Shown piece after piece: positions 18,904-27,749 of a stretch of 64,000 nucleotides of DNA; the first letter of the stretch is position 1, and each line of letters starts with the position of its first letter. A program made the position numbers and the translations under genes. The notes beneath the pieces are model-generated. The model had not been told where the DNA came from. It searched no databases and was given only the letters and a program-made list of their open reading frames with translations. Source of the stretch: Dolichospermum flos-aquae CCAP 1403/13F (GTDB lineage: Bacteria; Cyanobacteriota; Cyanobacteriia; Cyanobacteriales; Nostocaceae). The stretch covers positions 2,586,501 through 2,650,500 of the forward strand of contig NZ_CP051206.1 in the NCBI RefSeq assembly GCF_012516395.1, given 5' to 3'.

Positions 18904-20271
18904 ATGGCTATAGCTACCATTAATCCCACCACTGGGGAAACGCTCAAAACTTTTGAGCCACTAAATGATACAGAAATTGTTGCTAAGTTAGATTTGGCAG
19001 GAAAGGCTTTTGAAGGATACCGTCAGACGAGTTTTATAGAGCGATCGCACTGGTTAGAACAAGCAGCAACTATTTTAGACCAAGAAAAGGCAGATTTAGG
19101 GAAATTGATGACCCTGGAAATGGGTAAACCATTAAAAGCGGCGATCGCAGAAGTTGAAAAATGCGCCCTGGTTTGTCGTTATTATGCCGAAAATGCCCCT
19201 AGTTTTCTAGCTGATGTCACCATCAAAACCGATGCTAGTCATAGTTTTGTAAAATATCAACCTTTAGGGGTAATTCTCGCTGTCATGCCTTGGAATTTTC
19301 CATTTTGGCAAGTTTTCCGGTTTGCTGCACCAGCACTCATGGCAGGCAATGTGGGGCTACTCAAACACGCTTCCAATGTGCCACAGTGCGCCCTGGCGAT
19401 CGAAGATATTATCCGCCGTGCAGGTTTTCCCCCAGGTGTATTTCAAACATTATTAATTGGTGCTTCTCAAGTTGCCAATCTCATGGCTGATGATCGCATC
19501 AAAGCCGCAACCTTGACAGGTAGTGAACCAGCCGGTGTATCCCTCGCCGTTGCATCTGGGAAACAAATCAAAAAAACTGTTTTAGAATTGGGGGGCAGTG
19601 ACCCATTTATTGTTTTAGAAAGTGCCGATTTAGAAACAGCAGTTAGCACCGCAGTAACAGCAAGAATGTTAAATAATGGACAATCTTGTATTGCTGCGAA
19701 ACGTTTTATTATTGCTGAATCTGTGGCTGATCAATTTGAAAAATTGCTGTTAGAAAAATTTCAAGCCCTGAAAATTGGTAATCCAATGGCAGCAGATACA
19801 GATTTGGGACCATTGGCAACTCCTGATATTCTCCAAGAATTAGACGAACAAGTTAAAAATGCGGTCAAAAGTGGTGGTAAAGTCCTCACAGGTGGACACC
19901 CGTTAACAGAAATGTCGGGGAACTTTTATCCGCCCACAATTATCATAGATATTCCTGTAGATACACCAATTGCCCAAGAGGAATTTTTTGGCCCAGTGGC
20001 ATTATTATTCCGAGTTCCTGATATCGAAGCAGCAATTACATTAGCTAATGATAGTCCCTTTGGTTTGGGTGCAAGTGCATGGACAACAAATACAGAAGAA
20101 CAAAATCGCCTAATTCAAGAAATTGAAGCTGGTGCAGTATTTATTAACAGCATGGTTAAATCAGATCCTCGTTTACCTTTTGGGGGAATTAAGCGTTCTG
20201 GTTACGGTAGGGAGTTGAGTATTCAAGGTTTACATGAATTTGTGAATATCAAGACAGTTTGGGTGAAATGA
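18904..20271 (+). CDS. gabD: Succinic semialdehyde dehydrogenase
   Basis: The 455-residue aldehyde dehydrogenase oxidises succinic semialdehyde to succinate. Seen are the PWNFPFWQ segment, the catalytic Glu in VLELGGSDPFIVL, and the catalytic Cys in NNGQSCIAAKRF. The start is placed at ATG 18904, because a GGGAGG at 18891-18896 sits seven bases before it; an upstream in-frame ATG at 18889 would put this site inside the gene. With the following decarboxylase gene it forms the two-step bypass from 2-oxoglutarate to succinate known from Synechococcus PCC 7002. Cofactor preference (NADP likely) is by family. Confidence 0.92.
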   Translation: MAIATINPTTGETLKTFEPLNDTEIVAKLDLAGKAFEGYRQTSFIERSHWLEQAATILDQEKADLGKLMTLEMGKPLKAAIAEVEKCALVCRYYAENAPSFLADVTIKTDASHSFVKYQPLGVILAVMPWNFPFWQVFRFAAPALMAGNVGLLKHASNVPQCALAIEDIIRRAGFPPGVFQTLLIGASQVANLMADDRIKAATLTGSEPAGVSLAVASGKQIKKTVLELGGSDPFIVLESADLETAVSTAVTARMLNNGQSCIAAKRFIIAESVADQFEKLLLEKFQALKIGNPMAADTDLGPLATPDILQELDEQVKNAVKSGGKVLTGGHPLTEMSGNFYPPTIIIDIPVDTPIAQEEFFGPVALLFRVPDIEAAITLANDSPFGLGASAWTTNTEEQNRLIQEIEAGAVFINSMVKSDPRLPFGGIKRSGYGRELSIQGLHEFVNIKTVWVK

Positions 20272-20283
20272 TTGTTTTTTTGA

Positions 20284-20323
20284 AACGCAGATGAACGCAG
20301 ATGGACGCAGATAAAGGCAGATA
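20284..20323. repeat. Four tandem AACGCAGATG-type decamers
   Basis: Four imperfect copies of a ten-base unit AACGCAGATG lie between the dehydrogenase and decarboxylase genes. Such runs are widely dispersed between bacterial genes. Confidence 0.8.
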
Positions 20324-20385
20324 ATTGGTTTTTATTTATGCCTTGATTTGGTGATTTTGATATTTTTTTATTTTGAGGAAATGAT

Positions 20386-22029
20386 ATGAATACCGCAGAA
20401 TTATTAGTACAGTGTTTAGAAAACGAAGGAGTTCAATATGTTTTTGGACTCCCTGGAGAAGAGAATTTGCACGTTTTGGAAGCTTTAAAAACATCCTCAA
20501 TTCAATTTATTACTACCCGTCATGAACAGGGTGCAGCCTTCATGGCTGATGTTTATGGGAGGTTAACAGGAAAAGCCGGAGTATGTCTTTCTACCCTTGG
20601 TCCTGGGGCAACTAATTTAATGACTGGGGTGGCAGATGCTAACTTAGATGGTGCGCCATTGGTGGCAATTACGGGGCAGGTGGGAACAGATAGAATGCAC
20701 ATTGAATCCCATCAATATTTAGATTTGGTGGCAATGTTTGCCCCAGTTACTAAGTGGAATAAACAGATTGTCAGACCGAGTATTACACCGGAAGTTGTGA
20801 GAAAAGCCTTCAAGCGATCGCAAACAGAAAAACCCGGTGCTGTTCACATTGACTTACCAGAAAATATTGCCGCCATGCCTGTCGAAGGCAAACCTTTAAA
20901 TAAGGATAATAGCGAAAAAACCTATGCTTCCTTTGCCAGTATTCGCGCCGCTGCTGGGGCAATTTCCCAAGCCGTTAATCCCATCATTTTAGTGGGAAAT
21001 GGAGCAATTCGCGCCCATGCTAGTGATGCAGTTACGCAATTTGCCACCCAAATGAATATTCCTGTTGTGAATACTTTTATGGGTAAAGGAGTCATTCCCT
21101 ATACTCATCCCTTAGCACTTTGGTCTGTGGGATTACAACAACGAGATTTCATTACCTGCGGCTTTGATAGTACAGATTTAGTCATAGCAATTGGTTATGA
21201 TTTAATTGAATTTTCCCCCAAAAAATGGAATCCAGAAGGGACAATTCCTATTATCCATATTGCGGCAACTTCTTCGGAAATTGATAGTAGTTATATTCCC
21301 CAAGTAGAAATAGTTGGCGATATTTCTGATTCTCTTAATGAAATATTAAAATTAGCAGACAGACACAATAAACCCAATCCCTATTCTATTAGCTTACGTT
21401 CTAACATTCGCGCTGATTACGAAGAATATGCCAACGATGATGAATTTCCCATTAAACCGCAGAAACTAATTTATGACTTGCGGCAAGTTATGGGACCAGA
21501 TGATATTGTAATTTCTGATGTTGGCGCCCATAAAATGTGGATTGCTAGACATTATCATTGTCATAGTCCCAATACTTGCATTATTTCCAATGGTTTTGCT
21601 GCCATGGGTATTGCGATTCCTGGTGCATTAGCCGCAAAATTAGTTTATCCAGATCGGAAAGTTGTCGCTGCCACTGGTGACGGTGGTTTTATGATGAATT
21701 GTCAAGAATTAGAAACTGCTTTGCGAGTAGGAACACCATTTGTTACCCTGATTTTTAATGACGGTGGCTATGGTTTAATTGAGTGGAAACAAGAAAACCA
21801 ATTTGGGGCTGGTAACTCATCTTTTGTCCATTTTGGTAATCCTGATTTTGTCAAATTTGCTGAAAGTATGGGATTAAAAGGTTATCGAGTGGAATCTGTA
21901 GCAGACTTTGTTCCCCTACTTAAAGAAGCTTTGGCACAAGATGTACCAGCGGTGATAGATTGTCGGGTAGATTATCGAGAAAACCGTCGGTTTACCAAAA
22001 AAGCCGGTGAGTTAAGCTGCGAAATTTAA
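20386..22029 (+). CDS. 2-oxoglutarate decarboxylase (acetolactate-synthase-like, ThDP)
   Basis: The 547-residue protein has the three-domain fold of thiamin-diphosphate enzymes: FGLPGEEN and the catalytic Glu in TTRHEQGAAFMAD at the N-terminus, a central domain, and the ThDP/Mg2+ motif GDGGFMMN...FNDGGYG near residues 425-460. Databases often call this family acetolactate synthase. Its place 114 bp after a succinic semialdehyde dehydrogenase gene, in the same order as in Synechococcus PCC 7002, and its MGVADANLDGAPL-like context favour 2-oxoglutarate decarboxylase, which makes succinic semialdehyde. The assignment combines sequence recall and context. ATG 20386 is preceded by GAGGAAATGAT. Confidence 0.85.
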   Translation: MNTAELLVQCLENEGVQYVFGLPGEENLHVLEALKTSSIQFITTRHEQGAAFMADVYGRLTGKAGVCLSTLGPGATNLMTGVADANLDGAPLVAITGQVGTDRMHIESHQYLDLVAMFAPVTKWNKQIVRPSITPEVVRKAFKRSQTEKPGAVHIDLPENIAAMPVEGKPLNKDNSEKTYASFASIRAAAGAISQAVNPIILVGNGAIRAHASDAVTQFATQMNIPVVNTFMGKGVIPYTHPLALWSVGLQQRDFITCGFDSTDLVIAIGYDLIEFSPKKWNPEGTIPIIHIAATSSEIDSSYIPQVEIVGDISDSLNEILKLADRHNKPNPYSISLRSNIRADYEEYANDDEFPIKPQKLIYDLRQVMGPDDIVISDVGAHKMWIARHYHCHSPNTCIISNGFAAMGIAIPGALAAKLVYPDRKVVAATGDGGFMMNCQELETALRVGTPFVTLIFNDGGYGLIEWKQENQFGAGNSSFVHFGNPDFVKFAESMGLKGYRVESVADFVPLLKEALAQDVPAVIDCRVDYRENRRFTKKAGELSCEI

Positions 22030-22172
22030 ATATTTGTAGGGGCGGGGAAACTCCGTCCCCTGCTGACAATTTTTTTTGTATTAACTTTCAGCAACAAACA
22101 TCACAGATTTCTCAACTTGAAAGTGTTATTCATAAATAAATCGTCTTAACTGTGATTTTTGTGATATACATC

Positions 22173-22294
22173 ATAATCATCATAGAAATCAAATAAATCA
22201 TAGTTTAGATTTTTTTGTGATCAAGATGATTTTTTATGATTACCTATAATTTTAATCACAATAATCATTGAAATCAAATAAATCATAGTTTAGA
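22173..22294. repeat. Direct repeats of a 34-37 bp AT-rich unit
   Basis: Bases 22173-22209 and 22261-22294 share GAAATCAAATAAATCATAG and TTTAGA. They lie in the 319-bp gap before the kinase gene, which also has a GC-rich hairpin (GGGGCGGGG...CCGTCCCC, 22037-22060) that could end the decarboxylase transcript. Confidence 0.7.
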
Positions 22295-22348
22295 CAACTT
22301 AATAATATTGGGGATGAATTTTGAAAAGATGCTATTTTCTCAACATTC

Positions 22349-24187
22349 ATGCAAATTTGTCAAAATCCCAATTGTTCCAACCCCTTCAACCCGAAAACCT
22401 CTAAATCTTGTCTGAGTTGTCAAGAAAGTAATTTTGGGGAAATGCTGCGAAACCGTTACCGGGTTTTGAGGTTATTAGGTGAAGGTGGATTTAGCAGAAC
22501 CTACGCTGCTGAAGATGTAGATAGACTGAATGCACCCTGTGTAATTAAGCAATTTTTCCCCCAAGTTCAGGGAACTGGACAACGTGCCAAAGCAGCGGAA
22601 TTTTTCAGAGAAGAAGCTTTTAGACTCTACGATTTGGGAGAAAACCATGCCCAAATTCCCCGACTTTTAGCTTACTTTGAACAAGGTTCCAGTTTGTATT
22701 TAGTACAGGAATTTATTATTGGGAAAACTCTTCTCGAAGAACTGCAAAATCAAGCTTATGATGAAACCCAAGTTCGGCAACTTTTAGCTGACTTATTACC
22801 AGTTATAGATTTTGTTCACAAACATAATGTAATTCACCGCGATATCAAACCAGAAAACATTGTGCGTCGAGATAGTGATAGAAAACCCGTATTAATTGAT
22901 TTTGGAGGTGCGAAACAAGTTACTCAAACCAGTATAGCTAGACAAGCAACAGCTATTTATACCCTTGGTTATGCCCCAACTGAACAAATGGCTGGGTTTG
23001 CTTGTCAAGCAAGTGATTTATATGCCTTGGGTGTCACTTGTGTACGCTTATTAACTCAAGATCTGCCATTACAAAATGATTATGGACAACTTCAAGATCA
23101 TCTTTATGATGCCATGAATGCTAAATGGTTATGGGAAGAACGTTTACGAATCAAAGGAATTACTATTAGTGATGAATTAAAGCAAATCCTAGATAAGTTA
23201 CTCCAACATTTTGCACATGATAGATATCAATCAGCAATGGATGTTTTGGATGATTTGAACTTTCCTAAATCTCCCGTAGTCATTAAATTTTCTTCCTTTC
23301 CTAAACCACCATTAATACTTTCACCTTCCCCAAAAATTACTGTTCCCTTACCTTCCTTGTCCAACTTTGATTTTTATGTAATTACCGTAGATACTTCGGG
23401 GAGAGAAGTTAACCGTGATAGACGGAATACTAAATATTTTAAAGAAGAACTAGGCAGAAATACAACTTTAGAAATGGTATCAATTCCCAATGGGAATTTT
23501 ATCATGGGTTCTCTAAGTTGTGAAGGTGATGATGATGAACGTCCTCAACATCAAGTCATAGTTCCAGCGTTTTTCATGGGAAAATATCCTATTACCCAAT
23601 TACAGTGGAGAACCATAGCAGCTTTACCTCCAGTTCAACAAGAATTGCCCCCTAACCCCTCAAAATTTAAAGGTGCAAATTTGCCTGTCGAAAATGTTTC
23701 TTGGTATGAAGCTGTGGAATTTTGTGCCAGATTGGCAATTAAAACTGGGAGAGAATATCGTTTACCTAGTGAAGCCGAATGGGAGTATGCTTGTCGCGCA
23801 GGAACTACCACATCTTTCCATTTTGGAGAAACTATTACTTCTGATTTAATTAACTGTAGCGGTAGCGATACTTATTCTGTAGAACCAAAAAGTAGATTTC
23901 GGAAAGAAACAACTAATGTTGGTTATTTTGAAGTTGCGAATGCTTTTGGTTTATATGATATGCACGGGTTAGTCTGGGAATGGTGTGCAGATTCTTGGCA
24001 TAATAACTATCATGGCGCACCTACAAATGGTAATGTCTGGGAAGATGGAGGTGATAAACATCGTCGGGTTTTAAGGGGTGGTGCATGGAATTTTGGGGCA
24101 GAACTTTGTCGCAGCGCTAGTAGAAGTTGGAATGAAGCAGACGGTGGTTTAAGAATGTGTGGGTTTCGGGTAGTATTTTCTGTTTAA
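22349..24187 (+). CDS. Serine/threonine kinase fused to a SUMF1 (FGE-sulfatase) domain
   Basis: The 612-residue protein has three parts. Residues 1-30 carry four cysteines (CQNPNCSNPF...CLSC), a likely zinc ribbon. Residues 36-310 form a Hanks-type kinase with GEGGFSRTY, the VIKQF lysine, HRDIKPENIV and LIDFGGAKQ, so it looks active. Residues ~365-612 form a formylglycine-generating-enzyme-like domain ([41 protein letters not shown]). In cyanobacteria such fusions are thought to be signalling proteins; whether the SUMF1 part is an enzyme or a ligand-binding module is unknown. No transmembrane segment is evident. Confidence 0.9.
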   Translation: MQICQNPNCSNPFNPKTSKSCLSCQESNFGEMLRNRYRVLRLLGEGGFSRTYAAEDVDRLNAPCVIKQFFPQVQGTGQRAKAAEFFREEAFRLYDLGENHAQIPRLLAYFEQGSSLYLVQEFIIGKTLLEELQNQAYDETQVRQLLADLLPVIDFVHKHNVIHRDIKPENIVRRDSDRKPVLIDFGGAKQVTQTSIARQATAIYTLGYAPTEQMAGFACQASDLYALGVTCVRLLTQDLPLQNDYGQLQDHLYDAMNAKWLWEERLRIKGITISDELKQILDKLLQHFAHDRYQSAMDVLDDLNFPKSPVVIKFSSFPKPPLILSPSPKITVPLPSLSNFDFYVITVDTSGREVNRDRRNTKYFKEELGRNTTLEMVSIPNGNFIMGSLSCEGDDDERPQHQVIVPAFFMGKYPITQLQWRTIAALPPVQQELPPNPSKFKGANLPVENVSWYEAVEFCARLAIKTGREYRLPSEAEWEYACRAGTTTSFHFGETITSDLINCSGSDTYSVEPKSRFRKETTNVGYFEVANAFGLYDMHGLVWEWCADSWHNNYHGAPTNGNVWEDGGDKHRRVLRGGAWNFGAELCRSASRSWNEADGGLRMCGFRVVFSV

Positions 24188-24200
24188 ATTGAATTAGTAG

Positions 24201-24218
24201 TGAGGACTTTAGTCCTCA
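24201..24218. terminator. Hairpin between convergent genes
   Basis: TGAGGACTTTAGTCCTCA is a perfect palindrome in the 44-bp gap between two convergent genes and probably ends one or both transcripts. No long T run follows. Confidence 0.5.
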
Positions 24219-24231
24219 AAGTTAACAACAA

Positions 24232-24912
24232 CTAATCTAAATTAAATTCCACAAATTCCGGTAATCCTGGATATATCATGTTCCGATCTATGGCTGAGAA
24301 AATTTTATTATTAGTATGATCAGAATTTAAACAGCGACAAACTAATTGGGCAACATCTGCACGATGAATAGTACCCACAATCTGAGGATTTTCGGTGATA
24401 ATTCCGTTGTTGGTTGCTGGTGCTGATTTTAAACCACCAGGACGGATAATTGTATAGTTAAGTCCGCTGGAAATTAAATATTGTTCTGCTTTTTCTTTTT
24501 CAATTAAAACTGGTTTGAGTGCTTCTAAAGCTTGGGGCGGTAAAGCCACCACACTATCACCACTACCAATGGAAGTTACGAGAATAAACTTTTTAACTCC
24601 TGCTTTGACTGCGGCATCAATGAGGTTTTTATTACCGATATAATCAGGTTTGATATTATCTGTAGGTAAACCACCTAATGTACTGATAACGGCTTGAATA
24701 GGTTCATTTCCTAAAATTGCCTGTTCAATATCAGTTACATTTAACGCATCTCCTAGAATTGGATAAACACCCATTGCTTTTGCTACCACAGCAGCGGCTT
24801 CTGTTCTCAACAGGGCTTTAACTTGAATTTGTTGTGCTATCAAATATTTAGCGATTTCTTGCCCAACACCGCGACTAGCACCAGCTAGAAAAATGGAAGA
24901 TGAGATTAACAT
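24232..24912 (-). CDS. NAD(P)-binding atypical SDR protein
   Basis: The 226-residue protein has an N-terminal dinucleotide-binding loop (IFLAGASRGVGQEIAKYL, GxxxxVG form), then ALLRTE, ISTLGG and a YLISSGLNYTIIRPGGL segment typical of NmrA/SDR5-type proteins. No clear YxxxK catalytic pair is visible, so it may sense redox state or act as a chaperone rather than a dehydrogenase. ATG 24912. Confidence 0.82.
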   Translation of the reverse strand: MLISSSIFLAGASRGVGQEIAKYLIAQQIQVKALLRTEAAAVVAKAMGVYPILGDALNVTDIEQAILGNEPIQAVISTLGGLPTDNIKPDYIGNKNLIDAAVKAGVKKFILVTSIGSGDSVVALPPQALEALKPVLIEKEKAEQYLISSGLNYTIIRPGGLKSAPATNNGIITENPQIVGTIHRADVAQLVCRCLNSDHTNNKIFSAIDRNMIYPGLPEFVEFNLD

Positions 24913-24964
24913 AATTAGTCTATAAAAAAGATGCTATACTTACATTTAGCACAAAACTGTCATT

Positions 24965-25507
24965 TTAGAATGGAACTATTTCAAAGGCAAAAGTACCAAT
25001 TAAACGTTCATCAATATAGACTTCTATTTGATGTTTACCCAAAGGATCTCCAGCAGCAATAGTCCAAAAATTTTCAATTACACCATTCACAGGTGTTACT
25101 GTGCGCGTGGAAGTTGCTGTTTTTCCATCTTTTGATATGGAGAAATTTTTATTATTTTCTGTTGTCCAAGTTTCGGGGGCTTGTGGTAAAGTTAAAACTT
25201 CCCGCCATTTAACTTTACCTTTAATGTTACCTTGATAGTTGTCAAATGTAATTCTCCAACCATAAGCATCACCTTCTTTTAAGGGAACTGTAGTTGTTGG
25301 AAAAAAATTAACTTTCCCTTCTGGGTTGACTATCTTTACGCCAAATTCACTCTTATTAACAACTATTTGCTCATTAATAATTGGTTGATCATAATTTATT
25401 GTACTTCCTGCCAAAGCCATGTTAGACTTATGGGAAATCGGAGTTATTATCGGCAATATCAAAGAAATCAAAACTAATAAAAACTGGAAATTTATAATTT
25501 TCATCAA
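24965..25507 (-). CDS. Exported protein of unknown function
   Basis: The 180-residue product has an N-terminal hydrophobic segment (residues 7-24) with a possible cleavage site after ...MALA-G at about residue 33, so it is probably secreted or periplasmic. The rest is rich in beta strands (GWRITFDNYQGNIKGKVKWREVL, cut here as W-ITFDN-GN-KGKVKW; IEVYIDERLIGTFAFEIV at the end), suggesting an Ig-like sandwich. I do not recognise a named family. Confidence 0.7.
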   Translation of the reverse strand: MMKIINFQFLLVLISLILPIITPISHKSNMALAGSTINYDQPIINEQIVVNKSEFGVKIVNPEGKVNFFPTTTVPLKEGDAYGWRITFDNYQGNIKGKVKWREVLTLPQAPETWTTENNKNFSISKDGKTATSTRTVTPVNGVIENFWTIAAGDPLGKHQIEVYIDERLIGTFAFEIVPF

Positions 25508-25579
25508 ATTTATTTTCTAGTAAGTAAGTAGGATACAAAATATATATATCCTACTAGAAAAAAGTATTTTTGGCAATAG

Positions 25580-25918
25580 TTAATCTTCATCAAGTGCAGG
25601 TAAAAATTCTTCAAATTGCCACAATTGATCTTTCTTTTCTAGAAACCAAATTCGAGTTTCTGTGGTTAATTTACCCCAGATTACATCAACAGGAACATGG
25701 GGAGAAGCATATTGAAACTCTTCACCAATAATTCTGAGATTATCCTCTATATTCCGAGGCATACCAAAATCTTGCCAATCAATTTTGACATTCCTGCCGG
25801 TAACGCCAGCAGTCGGATCAAAAACTAATTGTGCGGCTCTAATTAAGTCAGCAAAGTGTTGTGCTTTTAATCCAATTACTTCTTGGATTTGAGGTGATTT
25901 TTGAGGATCTTGAGACAT
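25580..25918 (-). CDS. Conserved cyanobacterial protein of unknown function
   Basis: A 112-residue soluble protein, acidic at its C-terminus (ALDED), with a central DWQDFGMPRNIEDNLRIIGEE segment. No signal peptide or membrane segment. It sits in a run of minus-strand small genes with the exported protein and the Lin0512 protein, spaced by 70-110 bp. Function unknown. Confidence 0.65.
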   Translation of the reverse strand: MSQDPQKSPQIQEVIGLKAQHFADLIRAAQLVFDPTAGVTGRNVKIDWQDFGMPRNIEDNLRIIGEEFQYASPHVPVDVIWGKLTTETRIWFLEKKDQLWQFEEFLPALDED

Positions 25919-26029
25919 TTTCGCTGGAGTTATGTAGATGTATAATTTGGAAAAATTACTGCCAGAGATGATCCCAGTATCTCTACTTTAACTCAAAAAA
26001 TCCCCAAGAAATCAATATTTTCAAGTTAA

Positions 26030-26395
26030 TTATGCAGTTTCTACAAAAACTGTAACTGCGGCTACAGCTATCAACATTTCATCATTTTTATCGTTGAGAG
26101 AAGCAATTGCTAAACCATTAACTACCATTCCCCCTGCTTCTAAGATGAGGGTTTTTTGACCAAAGGGAAGAACAGCTAATACTTCTGTTTCCCGTACTTG
26201 TTCGGGGTAAGGAACGGCAATTTTGACTTCTATAATCATTTCATTGGGATCTTTTAAGCCCGCTACTTCCATAATACCAGGCAACGCATTGTGAGCGATC
26301 GCATTCCTAACTGCTCTTGCTGCTGCTACCGTTGGTTCTTGTCCGTGTTGGTCTACACCCATTCCCATTTCGATAATAAACCGTTTTAGTGGCAT
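26030..26395 (-). CDS. Lin0512-family protein
   Basis: The 121-residue product matches the Lin0512 family: KRFIIEMGMGVDQHGQ at the N-terminus, AAARAVRNAIAHNALPG in the middle, and strands such as MIIEVKIAVPYPE. The family is widespread in bacteria and has no established function. ATG 26395. Confidence 0.82.
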   Translation of the reverse strand: MPLKRFIIEMGMGVDQHGQEPTVAAARAVRNAIAHNALPGIMEVAGLKDPNEMIIEVKIAVPYPEQVRETEVLAVLPFGQKTLILEAGGMVVNGLAIASLNDKNDEMLIAVAAVTVFVETA

Positions 26396-26809
26396 AGTTA
26401 AATTCCAGTAATTGTGTATCTATTAATGTAACGTTGTATGGGGTGGTTATGTAATTTTTCTTAATTTAAGGTCAAATGCTAAAACTGTCATCAATAATTC
26501 TCGGTTTTCATCATCACGTTGATGTAACTTAAATCTAAATTCATGTTCCACCTCAGAACCTAGTGTAATTCTATAATTTGGATGTTATTTAACAGCTTAT
26601 TAGCTTATGTAATTGTCAAGAAATTTTTACTCTTCTCCAAATATAATTATGGCAAATCTGACATCTTTATACAGGAATACTGCGCTATTTACTATTTAGC
26701 CGTGTTTGATTAACTACTATTTACTATGATTCATTTTTAACTAGTGTCAGTTCAGAAAGTGTCACTCTCTACACTAGCCATTTGATTTTAAAAGAGATAT
26801 CCTTAGTAA

Positions 26810-26884
26810 ATGCAAGGAGTGATACCACTTCAGCTTATATTTGTTACAATTTTCCTAGCACTACTTATACTTTTTGTTATTTAA
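26810..26884 (+). CDS. Candidate 24-residue hydrophobic membrane peptide
   Basis: An ATG at 26810 opens a 24-codon frame ending TAA at 26884. Residues 1-7 (MQGVIPL) are short and polar to neutral, and residues 8-24 are almost all Leu, Ile, Val, Phe and Ala, enough for one membrane span. A strong hairpin with a T run follows 56 bp downstream. Single-span peptides of 25-45 residues are common in cyanobacterial photosynthetic and NDH-1 complexes, but this one matches none that I can name. There is no clear ribosome-binding site. The alternative is chance within a noncoding RNA. Confidence 0.35.
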   Translation: MQGVIPLQLIFVTIFLALLILFVI

Positions 26885-26939
26885 GTTGCGGGTTTCAAAT
26901 GTTACAAAAATAGTGAATTGGTAGAAAGTTATACGGGGA

Positions 26940-26972
26940 AACGCTTGAGTTACAAAACTCAGGCGTTTTTTA
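26940..26972 (+). terminator. Rho-independent terminator
   Basis: ACGCTTGAGTT pairs with AACTCAGGCGT across a short ACAA loop and is followed by TTTTTT. It has the right orientation to end a plus-strand transcript that includes the 24-codon frame or a small RNA. Confidence 0.75.
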
Positions 26973-27216
26973 TGGGCTGATTTAGCTCTGAACTTAATTG
27001 CTCTCAAGCCGCATAAACGCCTCTTTTTTCAACGTGGCTTTCAGGCTCTATCCCTTATGAAACAAGCTGTTTAGCCACCTTGTCACCCGTTAAGTTAGAA
27101 AACAATCTTAGAGAAGCAATTGAATTATATCTGAGACCAATTCCTAATCAGTCGTGATTAATTTATCACAAATTATACTCAATAAAACTAAGAAAATAAA
27201 ATTTTATGTTTTCAAT

Positions 27217-27264
27217 AGTCGGTTTTAACCGACTTTAGCTATAAGACAGGGAATTTATTCCCTG
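27217..27264. repeat. Paired-palindrome repeat (half copy)
   Basis: Two palindromes, AGTCGGTTTTAACCGACT and CAGGGAATTTATTCCCTG, are separated by TTAGCTATAAGA. The same two-hairpin plan, with the TAGCTAT-like linker, recurs in 32787-32920 and 46587-46713. Apart from this, the ~1050 bp between the Lin0512 gene and the toxin remnant holds only the candidate peptide and terminator. Confidence 0.8.
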
Positions 27265-27317
27265 GATTTTGGAACATCAATTTTGAATATACAAATCTGC
27301 TAATTATATATCTTGAC

Positions 27318-27466
27318 AATAGCACAAAATTTCAAGATGTCAATACCCTAGCAAATTCGTTAGCTTATTGATTCCATTCTCAATAATCTTGAGAATTAAC
27401 TCAGAATATTCTCAATAAACACAAGGATGTGATTTTTTTGAAAAAGAGAGATTGAAAAAACTTATA
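27318..27466. repeat. 149-bp dispersed repeat with TTGAGAAT-N11-ATTCTCAA
   Basis: The segment aligns end to end with 53621-53769, upstream of chlI: both start AATAGCACAAAA, contain TCAATAATCTTGAGAAT and ATTCTCAATAAACA, and end AAAAAACTTATA. The spacing of the inverted repeat (11 bases) is the same in both. It ends at the truncation point of the PemK remnant. Confidence 0.8.
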
Positions 27467-27698
27467 TGTCTGATGTCAGACTACCACGATATGCCACAAT
27501 CCGAGAAACATCAATTGCACGCACTTGATCTAATAAAGCAATTGACGGTGATTTTAATCCAGCGACACCAGCCGAAAATTGCATATATAAATCAGGGGAG
27601 TTCCCAGCCCATTCTTGCCCTCTATCTGTTGTCATTGATACAACGAAAACAAGAGGAAAGCGCAGCTTTCCTAAACGACTTGGCAACCGTTTATTCAT
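27462..27698 (-). pseudogene. Truncated PemK/MazF-type toxin
   Basis: The 78-residue frame contains NSPDLYMQFSAGVAGL, SPSIALLDQVRAIDVSRI and YRGSLTSDI, which resemble the middle and late part of PemK/MazF mRNA interferases (AG-AGL---SVALLDQVRALD-SRI). The final helix is missing: the frame stops inside the 149-bp repeat that abuts it. The usual N-terminal strand motif is also not clear. It is probably a dead toxin. Confidence 0.55.
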
Positions 27699-27749
27699 CT
27701 CTGTAATACTCTGAATAGTTTTTAGTATGGGTTAATCTCAGAACGCTTT

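Noticed and set aside
26447-26586. Short minus-strand frame with EHEFRFKLHQRDDENRELL
   Set aside because: It looks protein-like but has no usable start; at most a gene remnant of unknown family.
27452-27706. 84-codon plus-strand frame
   Set aside because: It is antisense to the PemK-like frame, which has recognisable motifs.
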